NCBI RefSeq assembly: GCF_036320965.1
Contig: NC_092225.1
Coordinates: 72,329,108-72,393,107, forward strand
DNA length: 64,000 nt
Reading direction: 5' to 3'
Origin: Panulirus ornatus
Lineage: Eukaryota > Arthropoda > Malacostraca > Decapoda > Palinuridae
This document shows, in pieces, positions 38,154 through 49,239 of the stretch (its first letter is position 1; every line of letters starts with the position of its first letter). The notes below the pieces were generated by a model. The model saw only the letters and a list, made by a program, of their open reading frames with translations. It was not told where the DNA came from and did no database searches. A program made the translations under genes and the position numbers.

Positions 38154-38225
38154 TGATCAGTAAGGCACGCGGGTCGCATTCCCCATGGAACCATGGGAAC
38201 CCCAGTTCGACTCCCCCATCCCCAG
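38154..38225 (+). mobile_element. tRNA-like remnant, possible SINE head
   Basis: A-box-like TGATCAGTAAGG at 38154-38165 and a perfect B-box AGTTCGACTCC at 38204-38214, spaced much as in a tRNA. An inverted pair CCCATGG/CCATGGG lies between them. The T-arm stem does not pair and no convincing acceptor stem forms, so I call a SINE or tRNA pseudogene rather than a tRNA. Confidence 0.4.
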
Positions 38226-38348
38226 TGCAACATGCCAGGTGACGGTGTGGAAATCCTCTTACGAGGGATTAAGTCATCGTATCCAAGGGGTTTAAGTCTT
38301 CCGTGACGGGCGGGGGGGTTAAATGATCGTAGCCCAGGGACGGGGTGG

Positions 38349-38373
38349 TCAGGTCAGGTCAGGTCAGGTCACG
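38349..38373. repeat. (AGGTC)n pentanucleotide tract
   Basis: Five GGTCA units in a row, creating overlapping AGGTCA half-sites. Confidence 0.9.
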
Positions 38374-38523
38374 GTAGGCCCGCCCGCCCGCCTGCACGAA
38401 GGGGATCACGTCGTCTGTCTCAGAGGATTAAAGTCTAAGCATCTCCGAGAGGGTCGAGGTCGTCTCTTGCACACGGGCTAACCTGGGTACTTTCGTTATC
38501 CAGTTCTCAGGGTCAGGTTCTGT

Positions 38524-38524
<1 letters not shown>
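38374..38524. other. Short unique spacer
   Basis: Nothing recognised. Confidence 0.5.

Positions 38525-38577
<53 letters not shown>
38525..38577. repeat. (GA)n microsatellite
   Basis: Uninterrupted GA tract of about 53 bases. Confidence 0.99.
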
Positions 38578-38578
<1 letters not shown>

Positions 38579-39120
38579 CAAAAGACCCCCTCCCGCCCTT
38601 ACTTTTGAACTAAACACCAATCTCACGGAACATTAGAACGACTCGCTGAAGCGTCTACGGTCGTACTGGATGGTCATCGAAAAAAAGGGGGTCTCCAGAC
38701 AGCTGACGCCTCCACCCCTCTGGTGCTGGGTCTGGTAACCTCACACACGGTGATGACCTAACCCAACTCAGGGTTGGGATGACATCCTACGGGAGCAACC
38801 CTTCATGATATACGCCACTTCATAAAACATATGACGCTGTGGACATGTGTAAACACCTTCAACTAACACATGCTACTTCGCACCTGACTCAACTGTTCGA
38901 CAAAGACGAGATGGCACGTAATTTACGTAATTCATTTACTCGGCGAATACGTTCAAATGTATGGTGAAGAACCGCAGATACACGAGACGTGTGTAAAGCA
39001 TCGAAATTATTCATGCCGACTTCTTAACCTTCATCCTCTACGAAAGCGGACAGAAATTTTGGTAAATTGTTGAAATTTTCTCTATAAAATAGTTTATCAA
39101 AGGACTGTAGCATATCTTCA
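38578..39120. other. No recognised feature
   Basis: Non-repetitive, AT-normal sequence with no coding or mobile-element signature. Confidence 0.5.
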
Positions 39121-39139
39121 CACTCACACACACAAACAC

Positions 39140-39192
<53 letters not shown>
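39121..39192. repeat. (CA)n microsatellite
   Basis: CA tract with two AAC interruptions at the left end. Confidence 0.98.
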
Positions 39193-39194
<2 letters not shown>

Positions 39195-39671
39195 GCAAGA
39201 AACGCCAAGAATTATTTCTCACAAACTTAACACGTCAATTTTGAGCACATGCAAGGTGCGTCAACCTCACTCTGACTCACTGCTCACAAGACAGATATCA
39301 CATGAATCTCTTCCCAGTGAATGTGTGAGGTCTGTCTACCGAGAGTAACTAATCAGTTCTATTCACTGCTCACCGGATGCCAGCAAGTTTTCCTACATGT
39401 GTATTTACTCTGATTTACTGAAAGTCAAACAAAATCCCTAATTAAATGCTTTATTTGATAAGCAATATCAATATTCCCAAAATGAATGACTGTGTCAACT
39501 TTAATAATTAACATCGAATATCGTTTCAAAAATTAAGAAAATTTCAATATCAATATTACTGAAATTAGGTCTTTGCTTCAACCTGTGTATCTAACAGTAT
39601 AAATGAGCTTTATTGTCAAGTTCATTTAATAATCATCTTGCCCAGATCTTAAGATCAAATTCTCAACATCT
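39193..39671. other. AT-rich unique sequence
   Basis: One of the few stretches free of tandem repeats. No feature recognised. Confidence 0.5.
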
Positions 39672-39686
39672 GTGAAGTTCCACAAG

Positions 39687-40064
39687 ATGGAATATCTTGT
39701 AGCTCATTTCCCTACCGACTCTCGCTGTGATCCAGCAATGGAACAAAACCATATAGTCCATCGGCGTATGTCCGGAGACTATATCATATATCAAAGAGGA
39801 CATGGGAGACAAGACGCCAGATCAGGTGAGGCAAACTTCGACAGGGTTGGTTACCAGGAGCAGCAGCAGCAGCAAGTTCGAGCCTCACCAAGCAAGAATC
39901 AAGGGTTAAAAGCTATGAGCATTACTGGACCGTCTTGCCCGCTGCTCTCCAAGTATTTCCAGCAAGATAACAACAGTGACGTCGTGGCTCCCCACCGTGT
40001 GTCTACCCTGATGTCAACGTGGAACACTGACCAGTTACCGGAGGTGGCTCTCGACTTGGGCTGA
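39687..40064 (+). CDS. Uncertain open reading frame, no recognised product
   Basis: Open from ATG at 39687 (an in-frame GTG lies at 39672) to TGA at 40062-40064, about 125 residues. It is in non-repetitive DNA, which sets it apart from most frames in the window. The composition is mixed, with one short Q run (QEQQQQQ) and no signal peptide, membrane segment or domain that I recognise. A CAG|GTGAGG sequence at 39823-39830 fits a 5' splice site, so the front part could be an exon rather than the whole being one reading frame. A chance frame of this length is quite possible. I assign no function. Confidence 0.2.
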   Translation: MEYLVAHFPTDSRCDPAMEQNHIVHRRMSGDYIIYQRGHGRQDARSGEANFDRVGYQEQQQQQVRASPSKNQGLKAMSITGPSCPLLSKYFQQDNNSDVVAPHRVSTLMSTWNTDQLPEVALDLG

Positions 40065-40601
40065 CCCAATACCAAGTCTGCTTCAGGGCCGTGTCCCGAG
40101 GCACACACACACACAAAAAACCCCCGCTGTGTGGGTCGACCATCGGAGCACAAGGCTGGCTATAGGAGCAGAGGGCGGCCTCATCCCGGAGGGTGTTTGA
40201 CCTTCCTTCGTCAAAGGGAAGGGGAGAGGACCCGGCGCCCCATCTCCCCTTCTAGAGTTTTAAGAGTGACGGACCCTCGTCGCTCTGTGAATACGTTCAC
40301 CAACAGACGGAAAAGTGGCCTTTTTTTTTTTACGAGTCTACGTACATACATACAGGGCAAATCCCGGGAGCTGCAGTCGCTTATATCAAAGTCTGACACG
40401 AGCTAACGCAGGCCTGTGCCCTGTAGCATCTACGGACCACCCCAAGAAGACCAGATCAGTACCAGAGACCATAACTACATTATCAAGACGACACACAATG
40501 GAGGACAACCAGTGAACCCATCATCCATCCTTAGTAAACGAATATGGTGGAGTAGTGCTGACGTCTGGCAAGCGTATCGTGTTCTGAACACATGTTGCCT
40601 T

Positions 40602-40603
<2 letters not shown>
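40065..40603. other. No recognised feature
   Basis: Unique-looking. Overlapping short frames on both strands have no motif. Confidence 0.5.

Positions 40604-40653
<50 letters not shown>
40604..40653. repeat. (GT)n microsatellite
   Basis: GT tract of about 50 bases. Confidence 0.99.
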
Positions 40654-40654
<1 letters not shown>

Positions 40655-41141
40655 GGAGGAGGAACGCGAGCGAGGCACGACCAGCACGTATCTCATGCCT
40701 ACCGAGGTGTCCCTCCACATAACAAATACACCAGCGATCCATCAATCGTCTTCAGTGTCAGTAAAGGCGATTAACCTGTCCACCGTGGCCTGGGCGTGCT
40801 GATAAATAGTTCCTCCAGATAATAAAGTAAAAGAAAACGTGTAATATCCAAGGCAACCCATTCTTTTCTTAGTGGAAGTAATAAAATCTAAAATGCTGAT
40901 TCTGAAGTTTCTGTTTCTTAAACAAAAAATAAGAGCTTCCGAGCAGTTGGTTGGCAGGAATGTTCGCTGACTTTATAAGAGACATTTCTGGGGTGGGTTC
41001 CACCATCTAACCAGGATGACGCTTTTGGGGTATCGGATATATAAATCCATCTATTCCATAGGTTGTCTAATAATACCTCAGACTAGGAACGTGTCACGAG
41101 ATGGGAGGATCTACTTTCTTTAAACAAAACAGGTGATAGTT

Positions 41142-41142
<1 letters not shown>
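40654..41142. other. No recognised feature
   Basis: Unique-looking, AT-leaning. Confidence 0.5.

Positions 41143-41178
<36 letters not shown>
41143..41178. repeat. (CA)n microsatellite
   Basis: CA tract of about 36 bases. Confidence 0.98.
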
Positions 41179-41181
<3 letters not shown>

Positions 41182-41199
41182 ACGGTGCTGGAAATGAGA

Positions 41200-42380
41200 A
41201 TCAGAAAGAAAACGGCTGGCGTCCTGCTGAGGAGAAACAACATGTGAGCCGACAAGCTTTTGAGATAAAGGAGGTCATGTGTAACGAAGACCACACGTTA
41301 GAATGAGATAATGAACTTTGCACTATAGAGAAAGGCTGCATGGACTGTGTGTATCTGGACCGCTGGAACGCATCGGGCACTGAGTAGCACACGAGGCTGG
41401 TCTAGAAGCTGGATCTCCAGCCAGGAAGAAGAAGGAGACGCCTTCGAAGGGATAAGAGATTATCGAGGAGGAAGGAAGGCTTCTGGAAATGGGCTGGGAT
41501 CACGCGTGGCGTGCCGCAGGGTTGTCTTGAGACCGCTGCTCTCCTTGATCTATGTAAATGACTAGCCAGAAGGACTGGACTCGCGCCTGAACGTGTCTGT
41601 GGACGATGCTAAGATCACGAGGGAAGTAAATAAAAGAGAGTAGGATTCCATCCTCTTACAACAGGACCTGACTAAACTCCAGAGTGGGTCTAAGACATGG
41701 ATCATGAAATCCAACCCAAGTATGAATATGTCAATCAATAAGGACACGACACGATGATGAAAGAAGGTCTTAACATGAATATTGTTTTCCAGGATGTAAG
41801 CTCCAGGAGTCTGAGCAGAAACCCGACAATGTCCTGGATCTGTCTCCTGAGACCCGGGCTCACAGACAAGGGACTGTCCAAGATGCTGCTGATGTCACCC
41901 TACATTACACCACAACTAGGATATGTCTCACAAGTTTCGTCATCACACTTACAGAAGTCCAAACAACCTGGAAAAAGGGACCACAGGCCAACAAAAAATG
42001 TGGTACTAGAAGTACGAAAGTTAACCTAGTGGAAAATGCTAGAAGCCTTAAATCTGTCAACCAAGGAAGATGGAAAAGGGGTAAAGTATAAGTTTCTAAG
42101 TTTTTCAACCAGCATGATGAGGGAGAGAGAGCAAATCTTGGAGAGGTGCAGTGATGGAACAACTAGAGGCCAGAACAAGAAATTAAGAAAATCTTTAGAA
42201 AAGATGTAAAGAGGAACTTATACATTGGCCAGTGGATGTAGAGAACATACTACATGGCAAAATGGTTGATGCTACCATCAAAGAAAAGTCTAAAAAGTTG
42301 GATGATAGGAAAAGTTCAAGCGATGGAGCCCTACGAGTGTATTGCTCTCTCCAGGTACAGTGCAAATAGGTAATATCATA
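41200..42380 (+). mobile_element. Decayed Jockey/CR1-type LINE reverse transcriptase
   Basis: Successive conserved blocks read in order on plus. MDCVYLD (from 41340) is motif A, decayed. RGVPQG at ~41508 is motif B. RPLLSLIYVND (to 41565) follows in a shifted frame. After one stop comes PEGLDSRLNVSVDDAKITRE, where SVDDAK stands for the FADDTK-type motif C, then LLQQDLTKLQ and KTWIMKSNPS. Later MSWICLLRPGL and LMSPYITPQLGYVSQV match the thumb region (MGWILRTF, LEYCSxxW), and RKDVKRNLY is near 42200. The tail GGAGCCCTACGAG...GGTACAGTGCAAATAGG (42325-42372) resembles a decapod LINE 3' end as I recall it. It has several stops and at least two frameshifts, so it is a fossil. Confidence 0.75.
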
Positions 42381-42529
42381 ACTAATCAAAGATACGTAGG
42401 GATGCAAGGCTTGCATGTGCACGAAGTGTAGCGTGCGTGAGGTGGGGTGTGGGCGTGTGTGAGATAGAGTAGTGAGTGGTAGAGGAAGAGGATGATAGAC
42501 TGTTAGTGAAAAAGAGGCGTAGCTGGGCG
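42381..42529. other. Short unique spacer
   Basis: GT/GA-rich, nothing recognised. Confidence 0.45.
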
Positions 42530-43115
42530 TTACCTGCAGGGTTCACAGAAATGCTTTGTGGGAGATGTTTCGAATATGTTTCGAAGCTACTAGAAACAGT
42601 GAGAAGCTCCTATCAAGAAAATAAAGACGTGTGTGCGAGTAAGAGAGGAGGGTGAAGGGGTTCCAGGTGAAGGGAGGACTGCAACAGGGACGTGTAATGT
42701 CAGCATGGCTTTTTAATCTGTTAATGGACGGGGTGGTGAGGGAAGTTAATGCGATGGTCTTGGAAAGAAGGGTGGGTCTGCAGGCTGTGAGGGGGGAGGC
42801 CTGGAAGGTTAGTCAGTTTTTGTTTATTTATGACACGGCTCTGGTGGCGGCCTCGATTGCGAGAGCACGGATGCTGGCATCTGTGTTTGGGATAGTGTGT
42901 GAGAGGAGGAGAAAGTTCAGAGTTAACGTGAATAAAGGGAAAGTTATTGAGTATAGCCGAGGAGATAGGGTAGTTGGTTGGAGTGGGAGTTTGAGTGGGG
43001 AAAGCTTGATGGAAATGAGTGTCCTAGATGCCTGGGAGTGGACACAGCAGCGAAAGGCATCATGGAAGCTGAAGGAAGACAGAGGCAGGAGGAAGGGGCT
43101 ACGGTCTTCGTGCAA
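42530..43115 (+). mobile_element. Decayed RTE-like LINE, RT fragment
   Basis: Same family as 21840-23235. The 42652-43146 frame reads LQQGRVMSAWLFNLLMDGVV (motif B), REVNAMVLER, then FIYDTALVA at 42823-42849. FADD of the better copy has become FIYD here, destroying the catalytic pair. RVNVNKGKVIEYSR and, in another frame, CLGVDTAAKGIMEAE follow. Upstream, DALWEMFRI (near 42550) matches DALWKVLRI. The 5' part has stops, and the copy ends within the thumb region around 43110, just before an inverted relic of the same family. Confidence 0.8.
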
Positions 43116-43189
43116 TGACAATACCGTCGGGTCTCCCATACCATAACATATATCCATCTTTTCCCTCACAGACAATTACCTCTCTCTCC

Positions 43190-43475
43190 TCACACTCCTC
43201 AGTGCACCTAAGCTTTGACCCTCTTAACCACTCGATGGTTTAATTCATCTCAAATACTTCTATCCGCTGCCACGTCCACTCCCAACTAACTAACACACCC
43301 CACTTCCTCCAAGTTCTCTCCCTTCAAAGCTCACACTCAAACCAATCTGTTTTCCTCCTAGGAAAGCCTCAACCTTACTCTCATCCGCATCAAACCTCAT
43401 CTTCCCATTGCCAGACTCCGAGACACAAGCTTCCGCCACCAGAGATGCCTCATCACAAACTAACTCATCCATAGA
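43190..43475 (-). mobile_element. Decayed RTE-like LINE fragment, opposite strand
   Basis: The minus frame 43472-43290 reads FDADESKVEAFLGGKQIG and VSFEGRELGG, matching the NKSKV...VSLNGEKLEE part of the 21840 copy. In a neighbouring frame LGVDVAADRSI (about 43270-43240) matches LGVDLAADGTM, then DELNHRVV matches AEVDHRVG. Stops are frequent. It converges on the plus-strand relic ending at 43115, and both break off shortly after the same LGVD..AA block. Confidence 0.7.
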
Positions 43476-43598
43476 CTTGAATAATATAAGAATATGTCTG
43501 GTGTAAGTCTTCTCATGTGAGTGACTCTAGAAATTTGTTCTGTAGTGATGTGGTGATGTTGTTGCACATTGCTTTGAGAATGGAAAGAATAGGAAAGT

Positions 43599-43632
43599 AA
43601 CTAAGCTAAGCAAAGCTAAGCTAAGCTAAGCA
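43599..43632. repeat. (AAGCT)n short tract
   Basis: AAGCTAAGC-type pentamer repeated about six times with one interruption. Confidence 0.85.
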
Positions 43633-43659
43633 TTGCCCGTTGTGTACATCCATGGATGG

Positions 43660-45560
43660 CTGGAGGCTTTCTTGGTGCCTTGAGGCTCTGAGCGAACCAA
43701 GGGTGGGTGTTCCACGTCCGCATTGTTGTCGAGATGTTGGATACGTCTATTGTTAGTCATCGTCGTCTTCCAGTCTCTGCCATACTTTCTGTGCTGCTTC
43801 TATTATATTTCGTCACGTATGTGTAATCACATTAATGTTCCGCTGTTCATGTTGGTCTTCGGTGTTTGCAACGTAGGTGTCCTTCTCGTTTGTGATGGCG
43901 ATAAACAATAGACCCTCTATGTTTTACGATGTGTGGCTTCAGCATGTGCGCTTTGCAGGCGACATGTGTGGGTGTAGGTGGAGAGAGACAGGATCGTGAC
44001 CTTCACCAGGTGTAAGTTCTCACTCCTCCTGAAGGTGGCCGAGTCTGCACAGACTGGTCTGGGCGGCTATACTTTTTGTTGACCTTATGATGATGTGTTA
44101 TATCACGCCAGGTGTGTGACTCAGGATGTTGCTGCTCTTCCAGTGTGGTATTCTGTTTCCCCGTCAAAAATTGTCGATGGTTTTTTTTTTTGTTCTATCT
44201 GTTTCTTCTTTTTTATTTTCCAATCTTTTCGAACTCGCTGACTCTGGTGGCCTCTGGCTGAACTAAAGGTGTGTGTGTTCTGGAAGCGCGTTGTTTGAGA
44301 ACACTATTTGCAAGGCGTCGTACGTGTCAATGTACATGCTCCATGTTCCCTACTGCAGAAGGGAGGTCAGCTGTGTCAGTCCTGAACAGTGTTGGACACA
44401 GGAACACGCCCTGTGACACCCCGTGCTCAGCAGAGGAAACTTGGGTGACGTTGACGAGTTGATGATGATTTCTGGTTAAGGACGATGCACACTGAGCTTC
44501 CTGTAACATCTGGCTTGTCCAACTGTAACAGTACGTCATGTAGTTCGTTGGTCCAACCTTCGTTGAGGACTCTGCTGATATCTCTTTGTATCACGTTCCA
44601 ATTTATTCCACGTCCACTGGAAAATAAAAGCAATTTTTTTTTTCCGCCGCAATCCAAACCGCAGGAGTCAGGATTTTGCCCCACTGAAAGCCATGTCGAT
44701 CTGGGTTATGGAGGTGGTTGTTTACCAGATGCCATCTTAACCTACGCTCCATTATTCTTGTAGATTCCCCGGCACTTCTAAGAGGGAGGTGGGTCGGCAG
44801 TGCCTCTCTGGCATTCCTGGTTTTTCGGTATCATTGTTTCTCTGGCCCCCCACTCGACCTCCCAGGAAAGAGTCTTGTGTTCAGCATAGCGTTGCACATG
44901 TTGAGGACGGACTGAAGGTTTGCTGCAGGTAGCATAATGATTTGATTCTTGTCTCTACTTCGTCCTGAGTGGGGTGAAGTTCTTGGTCTTCTGGATGGCT
45001 GCTTGTAGCTCCGGCATGTCTTAACTCATTGAAAGGAAGTTATTAGGACGCTGAGTCTCTGGTCTGGTTCAGGATGTACCATTCCTTGTTCTCAGCCAGA
45101 CAAGTGTCTTACTTAGTCGTAATCTTGGTTATCACTTGTGCTTTCTTCGGGCGTCATTTTGAACATCGGTTTCCTTGTGTTCCAGAGTTCGGTCGCCATC
45201 CATACCTTCGTCCTTAAACAATATTGTTAGTGTTCGTTTATCAGGTATTTGATGTTGTCTCTGGAGTTCCCGTGTACACGTCCTTTAACCACCCGCCAGA
45301 GCGCTTTTGGCTCGTCGTATTTTTGCGCTTGATCGTTCATCATGTTTTCCCAGCGAAGGTTGTGTTACTATTTTTCCTTTTCCATTAAGGTCAGCTGGAG
45401 GTTTTTACACTGTTGGTATAGATCACATGTCTCTCACCGTGAGAGTTGGTGGCGGCCAGGATAATGGTGAAACGATATTTGGTTTGTGTGATCCGACTCT
45501 CTCTCTCTCTCTTCTCGTACAAGAACTTCGAGTTATTACTTCCTTCAACACCTCATCCAT
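43660..45560 (-). mobile_element. Decayed Jockey-like LINE, connector to RT
   Basis: Minus-strand blocks run in order toward lower coordinates. NSRDNIKYLI (near 45245) and MFKMTPEEST, DNQDYD (near 45165) match the endonuclease-RT connector of jockey-like elements. LPAANLQSVLNMCNAMLNTR (near 44930) follows, then HLHNPDRHGFQWG (near 44720). VIQRDISRVLNEGWTNELHD with VLLQLDKPDV (44610-44510) corresponds to motif A (normally RDxxxAFDKVW) with the second Asp lost. GVSQGVFLCPTLF at about 44415-44375 corresponds to SGVPQGSVLSPTLF. Beyond 44300 similarity fades; a HPW-like end near 43700 is tentative. Frames change several times. This is a comparatively long but inactive relic. Confidence 0.68.
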
Positions 45561-45965
45561 GAATGTCTGATCATCTGCATCGTATTTACTGGGTGTGTAT
45601 CGGTACCTGAGAGCATTTTGATATATATTCCATGATTATCTCAAATATAGAACTGTTTGAATATCTTATTTTTCAATTTTGAAACAAAAGGTTTTTTGAG
45701 GTAAAAAAAAAAATACCCTGAACTATTACCTTGAAATTATCGTGGAGAATATACCACAATGCTCTCGTCACAAGTATATGTGGTCAATGTTGAATGCTGC
45801 AGGAGGAATATTGTCCTCCTGCTCACGACGGATAACACATACATGAATCTGGGTCGCACAGAACGAGCCTTACTGAAGACAGATCTCCCTCCATCAGATG
45901 CAAACACTGATCTACGGCGGTACCAACGAGCCTGGCAGCCACTGATCGCTGCGCCACTTCGTGAC

Positions 45966-45968
<3 letters not shown>
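45561..45968. other. No recognised feature
   Basis: Unique-looking. The frame 45759-46034 (+) has no recognised domain and runs into the CA tract. Confidence 0.45.

Positions 45969-46030
<62 letters not shown>
45969..46030. repeat. (CA)n microsatellite
   Basis: Uninterrupted CA tract of about 62 bases. Confidence 0.99.
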
Positions 46031-46032
<2 letters not shown>

Positions 46033-46554
46033 GAGGGTTCTTAGCCCTCCTGCAGGTAGTGGGTGCAGCAGTCACACACACAGTCTGCAACGCCAGCTCG
46101 CTATGTACTGTACAACCACCGGCCAGGGAGGTGTGGGCTCTAGCATTACGTAAGAGTAATACAAGGATCAAATTTGTGGACTTTGACGTACACTTCTGCC
46201 AAATGTGGAATCAATATGAGCTTTGCGACTCACGTCCTCATAATGATGAGGCAAGGAACATACCGTGCAGCCGAGCCACCACGGCAAAGGTCTGCCGCTC
46301 TTGTGATCACGTCAGAGTTATCCACTCCATATCTAACCTCATCTCCGACTACAGACGTGTTCGACCTGGTACACGAGGATGAAGTAACCCAACAGCTGCT
46401 AAATAATCCCATCACAGGATTGCTCAATACCAGACTATCATACCACGTAATGGTTGGTACTTCTTCTTCCTTTTCTTAATGAAAGATGACACGATACCAG
46501 AGCATCAGAGGATACTGATAACGAGATAACTGTCTTTGTAAGCTGATCTTCCTT
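46031..46554. other. No recognised feature
   Basis: Unique-looking, with short overlapping frames and no motif. Confidence 0.45.
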
Positions 46555-47255
46555 GATACATACTGACGGAATTGTGTCATCTGTCCTTTCTGCCAGCTTC
46601 ACTGATGTTCCGATTTGCTCTTGCTCTGCGTACAATATCTAACTTCTTCCTAAACATCTTATTTTTCCTAAAATTTACTGGTACTCACTCACCACAGCTC
46701 TCATTTGCCCTCTTATTTAACCCCTACACCACCATCTTCACATCCTGCCGCTTTCTTTTATACATTCCCCAATCACTTGCATTGCTTCCCTGTATGTACC
46801 GCCCAAACGACTCATCTTTTTTCTTTCACTAGCAACTTTACTTCTTCATCCCACTGCTCACTACCCCTTTCCCATCTCCTATCTTCCGCATGCCAGCACT
46901 GCTTCCTTAAGCACCATCCATTCCTCATCCATTCCCCTTGCTCCATTTAACCTCACGTTTTGCTATTCTAGACTCAATCCTTCCTGGTATTTCTCCACGC
47001 AAGTCTCTTTTCTATGCTCACTCTCTCTAACCACTCTCTTCTCACCAACATTGTTCCCTCTTTTTTCCGAAGACCTCCACCAATCTTCACCCTCGCCTCC
47101 ACAAGACTGTGATCACACATCCCTGGCACCAGATGCCTCTCTCAGCACACTGACATCCAGATGTTCCTCTTCCACACTCCTATCAATCAACATGTAATCC
47201 AAGAAATCGGCTGACCATCTTTCCTACTCACATACGTTTACTCGTGTATGTTCCT

Positions 47256-47257
<2 letters not shown>
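46555..47257 (-). mobile_element. RTE-like LINE fragment: endonuclease end and connector
   Basis: On the minus strand, directly after the (TA)n at 47258, the frame reads WSADFLDYMLIDRS, EEEHLDVSVLREASG and then, frameshifted, CDHSLVEARVKIGGGLRK. This is the C-terminal end of an APE-type endonuclease, with the DYxLxDR and SDHxLV blocks. It continues with RGSEQWDEEVKLLVKEKRR near 46850, YKRKRQDVKMVV, then VNFRKNKMFRKKLDIVRRAR near 46640. The order endonuclease, WDEEV, KKMFxKxxxxVR matches the region upstream of the RT in this element type. It covers the part that the 21840 copy lacks. It is truncated on both sides with at least two frameshifts. Confidence 0.75.

Positions 47258-47338
<81 letters not shown>
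47258..47338. repeat. (TA)n tract at the 5' edge of a LINE fragment
   Basis: About 81 bases of TA. The minus-strand LINE fragment starts at its left end. Confidence 0.99.
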
Positions 47339-47341
<3 letters not shown>

Positions 47342-47640
47342 TACTAAAGACTTCGAAAAATTACGAAACCACCAAAAATCATTATATAAACAATAATAGG
47401 TTTAATAATAGCAGTAACAACAGGCAATTGCGATAGACTTTATCGCAGACGTGGAGGCTACCGCTGGGGAGGAGGAGTCAGGCGGGGGGGCTACAATAGC
47501 TACGATCTCCTGCATAACCGGCCGGACAATAGCCCCCCCTCCTCCCTCCTCCCTCCTCTCCCTGTCTCTCTCGTCCAGTATTGATTGCTGGTGACACTGC
47601 CACCTGGTGACTCTCTGACCTTGGTGATGGCCTCCGTTAG
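47339..47640. other. No recognised feature
   Basis: AT-rich then GC-rich unique spacer. Confidence 0.5.
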
Positions 47641-48010
47641 TGACCCAGAGATGTGTGACCTACCTACACCCGGGGATACTGTGTGACCTACCTACACCCG
47701 GGGGTACTCTCGCTCGCTCTTGCCAGTGTTGACCTGGTGACAGCTGTCATGACTTGCGTTCGTGATGACCACCGGATGACGCCGGAGTGACCTGGTGATG
47801 ATGCCCCCATGGTGGTGAGGAGACTCGTGGAGACCTGGTGACTTAAAAGATTGCGACAGTGCTTCCTGGAGCGGGTGGTCCGTCTTCGGGGGGTCATGAT
47901 CCGCGAACCTGGTGATCGTGACCATGTTCAATATGACTCAGGAACATGACGAGAGTCTGTCGCCTTCGGTGATGTTGACCTATGAACCTGGTGACCTGTC
48001 TCCACGGTGA
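47641..48010. repeat. Diverged CCTGGTGAC-motif repeat
   Basis: A twofold 28-30-bp repeat (TGTGACCTACCTACACCCGG) lies at 47654-47704. ACCTGGTGAC-like motifs then occur about ten times with irregular spacing. Confidence 0.65.
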
Positions 48011-48511
<501 letters not shown>

Positions 48512-49008
48512 TATAAAAAGCAACAGGCACACATGCAACAAGACATTCAAGTGACCAGATACAAACTGATATATTCACAAGTCTTAAGAAGGTAATCACA
48601 CTACAGTTACATTGAAGAAACAACTCTAGTTCCTGATAATCACCTCACCATCATTCATTTAAGGTCTCCCAACCATGACACCATCACCCGCCTCCCTCAC
48701 AACCTCACCACCACAGCAGCCGTGAGTCTGAAGCTAAATCTGAAGGCACCACACAGCTCCATAGCCCCAGGGTAAAGCGCTACACGACATCCCCTGGGGA
48801 ACGAGCCATGCCCCTCTGCCCTATCTTCAATGCCTCCACCCAGCAATCAACACTACCCTGCTGACTGCAAGTCCAAAAACCTACAATGTTTCATTGCGTT
48901 GAGCCTCACTGTCATCACCCCAACCTCCTGCATACTAAACGAAAGGTTTGTGTTTAACTGGGAATACACTGAGACAATGACACAGACCCTCACCAGCATG
49001 TTAAACTA
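48512..49008. other. No recognised feature
   Basis: Unique-looking. The frame 48830-49306 (+) passes into the 18-bp repeat and lacks a known domain. Confidence 0.45.
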
Positions 49009-49165
49009 CTTCCTCTACCACCCACTGCTTCCTCTACCACCCATTGCTTCCTCTACCACCCACTGCCTCCTCTACCACCCACTGCCACCTCTACCACCCA
49101 TTGCCTCCTCTACCTCCCACTGCCTCCTCTACCACCCACTGCTTCCTCTACCACCCACTGCTTCG
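49009..49165. repeat. 18-bp minisatellite, about 9 copies
   Basis: Unit TGCTTCCTCTACCACCCA with GCCTCC and ATTGC variants. Confidence 0.95.
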
Positions 49166-49239
49166 TCACCTCCCAGATACCTATCTACGACAACATGGAT
49201 GACAGCAAAGACCCCATCGACTCTCACCTTCGATGATCT

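Noticed and set aside
38154..38225. Functional tRNA gene
   Set aside because: Good B-box, but the T-arm and acceptor stems do not pair. Kept only as a tRNA-like remnant.
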